A stretch of 64,000 bases of DNA, from contig NZ_STFZ01000014.1 in assembly GCF_005222845.1 (NCBI RefSeq), forward strand, positions 275,517 through 339,516. The letters are read 5' to 3'. Of the stretch, positions 60,141-64,000 are shown one piece after another (position 1 is the stretch's first letter; every line of letters begins with the position of its first letter). The notes under the pieces were generated by a model. The model did no database searches, was not told the DNA's origin, and was given only the letters and a program-made list of their open reading frames with translations. The stretch is from Rhizobium sp. FY34. Its GTDB lineage: Bacteria > Pseudomonadota > Alphaproteobacteria > Rhizobiales > Rhizobiaceae. The position numbers and the translations under genes were made by a program.

Positions 60141-60919
60141 GCCGCGAGCGCTTTGCCGACAAGGTGATGGTGGTAACCGGTGCCGCCCAGGGTATAGGTC
60201 GCGAAGTTGCCCTACGGGCAGCGGGCGAAGGGGCAACCGTTGCGCTCATCGACCGCTCGCAACTGGTCAACGAGGTCGCTGCGGAGATCACCGCACAGGG
60301 TGGGATGGCGCATGCGATCACTGCGGACCTGGAAAGCTGGGAAGGCGCAGACAAGGCAATTGCCACGGCTCTTGAGCAGGCCGGCCGCATCGACATCCTG
60401 GTCAACAATGTCGGTGGCGCCATCTGGATGCAGCCCTTCGAAGTCTTCGAGGCGGAGCAGATCGTGGCTGAGGTCAGCCGGTCTCTCTTCCCGACGCTCT
60501 GGTGCTGTCGCGCGGTGCTGCCATCAATGATTGCCGCCCAAGCAGGTGTTATCGTCAACGTGTCGTCGATTGCGACGCGCGGCATCAATCGCGTGCCCTA
60601 TTCGGCGGCGAAGGGCGCGGTCAACGCACTGACCCTGTCACTTGCCATGGAAAATGCCACCCGTGGCATCCGCGTCAACGCAGTCGCGCCGGGTGGTACG
60701 GAAGCGCCGCCACGTAAAATTCCGCGCAATGCGAATGCGCAGAGCGAAGACGAGCGCCGCTGGATGGCCGAGGTCGTGGCCCAGACCAAGCAGAGCAGTT
60801 TCATGAAACGATACGGGACGCTGGAGGAACAGGCGAATGCCATCCTCTTCATGGCGTCCGATGAAGCCTCCTACCTGACGGGCACCATCCTGCCCGTCGG
60901 AGGCGGCGATAGCGGCTAG
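60137..60919 (+). CDS. benD: cis-1,2-dihydroxybenzoate (diol) dehydrogenase
   Basis: A 260-residue SDR that oxidises and decarboxylates the benzoate cis-diol to catechol. TGAAQGIG (about residue 14), NNVGGAIW, and the catalytic VSSIATRG...YSAAKGAVN block (Ser, Tyr, Lys) are present. The start overlaps the benC stop. The insertion with PPRKIPRNANAQSEDERRWM near residue 195 is typical of BenD rather than of general SDRs. Confidence 0.93.
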   Translation: MSRERFADKVMVVTGAAQGIGREVALRAAGEGATVALIDRSQLVNEVAAEITAQGGMAHAITADLESWEGADKAIATALEQAGRIDILVNNVGGAIWMQPFEVFEAEQIVAEVSRSLFPTLWCCRAVLPSMIAAQAGVIVNVSSIATRGINRVPYSAAKGAVNALTLSLAMENATRGIRVNAVAPGGTEAPPRKIPRNANAQSEDERRWMAEVVAQTKQSSFMKRYGTLEEQANAILFMASDEASYLTGTILPVGGGDSG

Positions 60920-61055
60920 AGCCTTATCCGACCGGCGTGAACACGTGCCGGGACGACCAGGCTTGAGAAACAAACTGACAGTGTCGATCTGCCACCCGAC
61001 CGGGGCGTCTTGAGGAGAAGGCCCCCGTCGATAACCGATAAGAGGAGGAACAAAA

Positions 61056-62267
61056 ATGACAAATGACAAGAGTGTTTCCAAGTTCGCAATCAGCCGTCGC
61101 GGACTGTTGGCCGCATCCGCAGCCGGCGCAACCGGCCTGGCGCTCGGCTTTCCAAGCCCGGCCCTTTCGCAAGGCGCCCCGCTGAAAGTGGGGCTTATGC
61201 TGCCATCAAGCGGCACATTCGCCAAGCTCGGCCAGTTCATCGACAACGGCTTTAGCCTTTATGTCGAGCAGAAGGGCGGCATGTTGGGCGGACGGCCTGT
61301 CGAATTCATCCGCCTCGACGATGAATCCAAGCCGGAAACCGCCACGGACAACATGAACAGGCTGGTGGGCCGCGACAAGGTGGATTTCGTCGTCGGCACC
61401 GTGCATTCCGGCGTTGCCATGGCGATGGTCAAGGTGGCGCGTGATACGGGCGTGCCGCTCATCATTCCCAATGCGGGCGCCGACGAGGCAACCGGCCCGC
61501 TCTGTGCTCCCAATATCTTCCGCACCTCCTTCTCCAACTGGCAGGTGTCTGAACCGATGGGCAAGGTCATGCACTATGTTGGCCACCGCAATGTCGTCAG
61601 CATTACCTGGCGCTATGCGGCAGGCATCCAGATGGCCAAGGGCTTTGCCGAGGGCTTTACCAAGGCCGGCGGTACCGTGGTGGAAGAACTGACGCTTCCC
61701 TTCCCGGAGGTCGAGTTCCAGGCCATGATCACCCGCATTGCGCAGCTGAAACCGGATGCCGTCTTCGCTTTCTTCGCCGGAGGCGGCGCAGTGAAATTCG
61801 TGACCGATTACGCAGCTGCCGGCTTGCAGGGCAAGATCCCGCTCTATGGCACGGGCTTCCTCACCGATGGCACTCTGCCGGCGCAAGGGGCTGCGGCTGA
61901 AGGCATCCGCACGACACTGCATTATGCCGATGATCTCAACAATCCGGCCAATGTCGCATTTCTGGAGGCTTTCAAGAAGAAGACCGGGCAGGTTGGCGAT
62001 ATCTATGCAGTCCAGGGCTTTGATGCCGCAGCATTGTTGGATGTGGGCCTCACGGCCACCAAGGGCGACAGTGCCGCTCGTGATGCAATGTTTGCCGTAA
62101 TGGGCAGCGCCAAGCTGGATAGCCCGCGCGGACCGCTGGCTTTCTCCGCCGCGCATAACCCGATCCAGGATATCTACCTGCGGGAAGTGCGACAGGGCAA
62201 AAACACACTGGTTTCCGTGGCCAGCAAGGGTGTGGCCGATCCGGCCCGTGGCTGCAAGATGACCTGA
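61056..62267 (+). CDS. Branched-chain-type ABC substrate-binding protein, probably for benzoate
   Basis: A 403-residue periplasmic binding protein. The leader has a twin-arginine motif (ISRRGLLAASA, residues about 11-21), then a hydrophobic run and a cut near ALSQGAP. The body PLKVGLMLPSSGTFAKLGQF is the family start. Aromatic-acid uptake by this class next to ben genes is known in alphaproteobacteria, so benzoate is the best guess. GAGGAGG precedes the ATG. A 136-base gap separates it from benD. Two permease genes follow. Confidence 0.87.
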   Translation: MTNDKSVSKFAISRRGLLAASAAGATGLALGFPSPALSQGAPLKVGLMLPSSGTFAKLGQFIDNGFSLYVEQKGGMLGGRPVEFIRLDDESKPETATDNMNRLVGRDKVDFVVGTVHSGVAMAMVKVARDTGVPLIIPNAGADEATGPLCAPNIFRTSFSNWQVSEPMGKVMHYVGHRNVVSITWRYAAGIQMAKGFAEGFTKAGGTVVEELTLPFPEVEFQAMITRIAQLKPDAVFAFFAGGGAVKFVTDYAAAGLQGKIPLYGTGFLTDGTLPAQGAAAEGIRTTLHYADDLNNPANVAFLEAFKKKTGQVGDIYAVQGFDAAALLDVGLTATKGDSAARDAMFAVMGSAKLDSPRGPLAFSAAHNPIQDIYLREVRQGKNTLVSVASKGVADPARGCKMT

Positions 62268-62323
62268 TGCTGCCGGCGGGGCATTCCGGTGCCCCGCCTA
62301 TCCCCAACCTTCCGGAGATGTTC

Positions 62324-63196
62324 ATGGATATCGCCACCTTCGCCATCCAGCTGTTGAATGCCGTGCAGTATGGGCTCGTGCTGTTTCTAGTCGCCAGCGG
62401 GTTGACCCTCGTTTTCGGCATCCTCGGGGTCATCAATCTCGCCCATGGTGCCTTCTACATGCTGGGCGCTTATTTCGCCTGGTGGTTTACGCTTGCCACG
62501 GGAAATCTGTTCATCGGCATCGTTGCGGCCTTCGTCGTCAGTTTTCTTCTGGGCCTGCTGCTCGAAAGCCTGTTCATCAAGCGCCTCTATGGGCGCGATC
62601 ACCTGTCGCAGGTCTTGCTCAGCTTCGGCCTGATCCTGGTGCTCGACAAGCTGCGTCAGATCGTCTTCGGCCGCGATGTGTATTCGGTTCCTTTGCCGGA
62701 ATGGCTGTCCGGGTCGATCCAGCTGACCGATCTCCAGTCCTACCCGCATTACCGGGTCGCGCTCATCGGTTTCTGTCTGCTGGTGGCAGCTGCCATCTTC
62801 TTCGTTATCAACCGCACGCGCATCGGCATGATCGTCCGTGCCGGAGCGGAGAACCGTGACATGACGCGGGCGCTTGGGATTCCCTTCGACAGGGTGAACC
62901 GGCTGGTATTTGCCGTGGGCATCGCGCTGGCGGCGCTTGCCGGCGCCGTCATTGCACCGGTGTCCACCGTCTTTCCAGGCATGGGTGACAGCATGCTGAT
63001 CCTCTCTTTCGTAGTGGTTGTGCTGGGGGGCGTGGGCTCCGTGCCCGGTGCGGCCATCGGCGCGCTGCTGATCGGCCTTATCGACACATTCGGGAAAGTC
63101 TTCCTGCCGGAATTCGCCGGTGTCCTCATCTATCTGCTCATGGCACTGGTGCTGCTCTGGCGGCCCACCGGCATCATGGGCAAACGGGAGATCTGA
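62324..63196 (+). CDS. ABC transporter permease (LivH-like)
   Basis: A 290-residue inner-membrane protein with about eight membrane segments. YGLVLFLVASGLTLVFGILG and NLAHGAFYMLGAY are LivH landmarks, then GAENRDMTRALGIPFDRVNR is the ATPase-contact loop. I chose ATG 62324 because GGAG is six bases before it. In-frame starts at 62267 and 62318 are less likely. It follows the binding protein and is two bases from the next permease. Confidence 0.9.
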   Translation: MDIATFAIQLLNAVQYGLVLFLVASGLTLVFGILGVINLAHGAFYMLGAYFAWWFTLATGNLFIGIVAAFVVSFLLGLLLESLFIKRLYGRDHLSQVLLSFGLILVLDKLRQIVFGRDVYSVPLPEWLSGSIQLTDLQSYPHYRVALIGFCLLVAAAIFFVINRTRIGMIVRAGAENRDMTRALGIPFDRVNRLVFAVGIALAALAGAVIAPVSTVFPGMGDSMLILSFVVVVLGGVGSVPGAAIGALLIGLIDTFGKVFLPEFAGVLIYLLMALVLLWRPTGIMGKREI

Positions 63197-63198
63197 TC

Positions 63199-64000
63199 AT
63201 GACGCCCTTGTTTTCGAGGAGCAGCGCGCCGATGGCAGCCATGTTTGCTACGGCTCTGTTCCTGCCTTTGGTGGTCGGTGACTACTATCTGCAGTTCGCC
63301 GCCAAGGTGATGCTGCTCGGCATTCTCGCAATGTCGCTCAACCTGAATGTCGGCTTTGGCGGCATGGTCAGCCTCTGTCATGCGGCCTTCTTCGGCCTGG
63401 CGGGCTACGTACTCGTCCTGGTGACCCCGGAATACGAGGCGCCGAACCTTGTCTGGACGCTGTTGGTCGCGCTTGCCGTGGTTGCCCTGGTGGCGGCTGT
63501 CATTGGTGCGCTTTCGCTACGCACCCGCGGCATCTACTTCATCATGGTGACGCTCGCCTTCGGGGAAATGCTGTATTTCCTGTTTCACGACACCTCGATC
63601 GGCGGTGGTTCGGACGGGATCTTCCTTTATGTAAAGCCTCTGCTGACGCTAGGCGGCCTTTCCATCGACCTGGAGAACCCGCTCACCTTCTACATGGTGG
63701 CACTCGTCTGTTGCGCCTTGTCCTGGGCGTTGATCACCCACCTGCTTGCAAGTCCTTTCGGAGATTCGCTGACGGCTGCCCGTGACAATGAAAGGCGGGC
63801 CATGTCACTCGGCATTCCGGTGTTTGCCGTCCGCCTCGTCGCCTTCATCGTCTCGGCGGTGATGGCGGGGCTTGCCGGTTACCTGTCCGCTGCGCAGTTC
63901 GGCTTCGTCGCCCCGCAGATGCTGGGATGGCACATGTCCGCCGTTGCGCTGGTCATGGTGGTTCTCGGTGGTACCCGCAAGGTCGCCGGGCCGCTCTTCG
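63199..64000 (+). CDS. ABC transporter permease (LivM-like), runs off right edge
   Basis: The first 267 codons of a LivM-type permease are visible. The start MTPLFSRSSAPMAAMFATAL leads into several membrane segments. MSLNLNVGFGGMVSLCHAAF and TRGIYFIMVTLAFGEMLYFL are family blocks, then AARDNERRAMSLGIPVFAVR is the coupling loop. GGGAG lies ten bases before the ATG. The ATPases (LivG, LivF types) should follow outside the window. Confidence 0.9.
   Translation, partial: MTPLFSRSSAPMAAMFATALFLPLVVGDYYLQFAAKVMLLGILAMSLNLNVGFGGMVSLCHAAFFGLAGYVLVLVTPEYEAPNLVWTLLVALAVVALVAAVIGALSLRTRGIYFIMVTLAFGEMLYFLFHDTSIGGGSDGIFLYVKPLLTLGGLSIDLENPLTFYMVALVCCALSWALITHLLASPFGDSLTAARDNERRAMSLGIPVFAVRLVAFIVSAVMAGLAGYLSAAQFGFVAPQMLGWHMSAVALVMVVLGGTRKVAGPLF

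Noticed and set aside
61206-62156. 316-codon minus-strand frame opposite the ABC binding protein
   Set aside because: Shadow of a well-supported gene.

Overview
The window reads as an accessory, catabolism-rich replicon segment or genomic island from an alphaproteobacterium, most likely of the Rhizobiales (Hyphomicrobiales). The grounds are high GC, strong GGAGG ribosome-binding sites, a catBCA-benABCD order under a divergent LysR gene, several ABC and TTT uptake systems, many AraC/LysR/LacI/TetR regulators, and rhizobial-type IS6/IS5/IS21/IS701 debris. No rRNA, tRNA, CRISPR array or replication origin was found. The species assignment is inference.

Layout. (1) 0-3.4 kb is scar tissue and a small operon: a transposase start running off the left edge, a decayed class-IV aminotransferase fragment, a MarR-GNAT fusion regulator with its own operator, an SDR, and an IS6-family element killed by a frameshift and a stop codon. 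(2) 3.5-18.7 kb is an oxidation cluster for an alcohol or ketone: three AraC regulators, aldehyde dehydrogenase, GMC oxidoreductase, a wrecked branched-chain-type ABC transporter, an alpha/beta hydrolase, a decayed MFS gene, an SDR, a Baeyer-Villiger-type monooxygenase, a beta-lactamase-fold esterase and an intact MFS carrier. The gene set fits alcohol to ketone to ester/lactone to hydroxyacid to diacid. (3) 19-25.9 kb is an IS21 remnant, a PotABCD-like ABC transporter ending in an MTAP-like phosphorylase under a divergent LacI regulator, then a second IS6 remnant in inverted orientation to the first.

(4) 25.9-42.9 kb is the most unusual part. On the minus strand are an NTF2-like protein, a hydroxyquinol-type intradiol dioxygenase, maleylacetate reductase and a TetR regulator. 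On the plus strand are a beta-barrel outer-membrane protein, a NahF-like aldehyde dehydrogenase, a NahE-like hydratase-aldolase, an acyl-CoA-dehydrogenase-fold monooxygenase, a type I extradiol dioxygenase, a stilbene-cleaving-type carotenoid oxygenase behind a near-ideal promoter and a perfect 19-bp palindrome, an MFS carrier, a GlcG/HbpS-like protein, a 2-hydroxyacid dehydrogenase, an M24-fold protein with altered metal ligands, a flavin reductase, a possible Cys-rich small protein and a LuxR regulator. It looks like a complete but unassigned route for a bicyclic or stilbene-type plant aromatic, ending at 3-oxoadipate. (5) 43-51.9 kb is a sugar-acid-type cluster: SAF-domain oxidoreductase, IlvD/Edd dehydratase, 3-hydroxyisobutyrate-dehydrogenase-like enzyme, a TctCBA transporter, a VOC protein and a LysR gene.

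(6) 52-53.6 kb is a graveyard of transposase fragments (IS5, IS701). (7) 53.6-64 kb is a benzoate catabolic block: LysR (CatR-like), catB, catC, catA, benA, benB, benC, benD and a branched-chain-type ABC uptake system (substrate-binding protein, two permeases) running off the right edge. Benzoate is converted to the cis-diol, catechol, muconate and muconolactone. The enol-lactonase and the 3-oxoadipate CoA-transferase/thiolase that should follow are not in the window.
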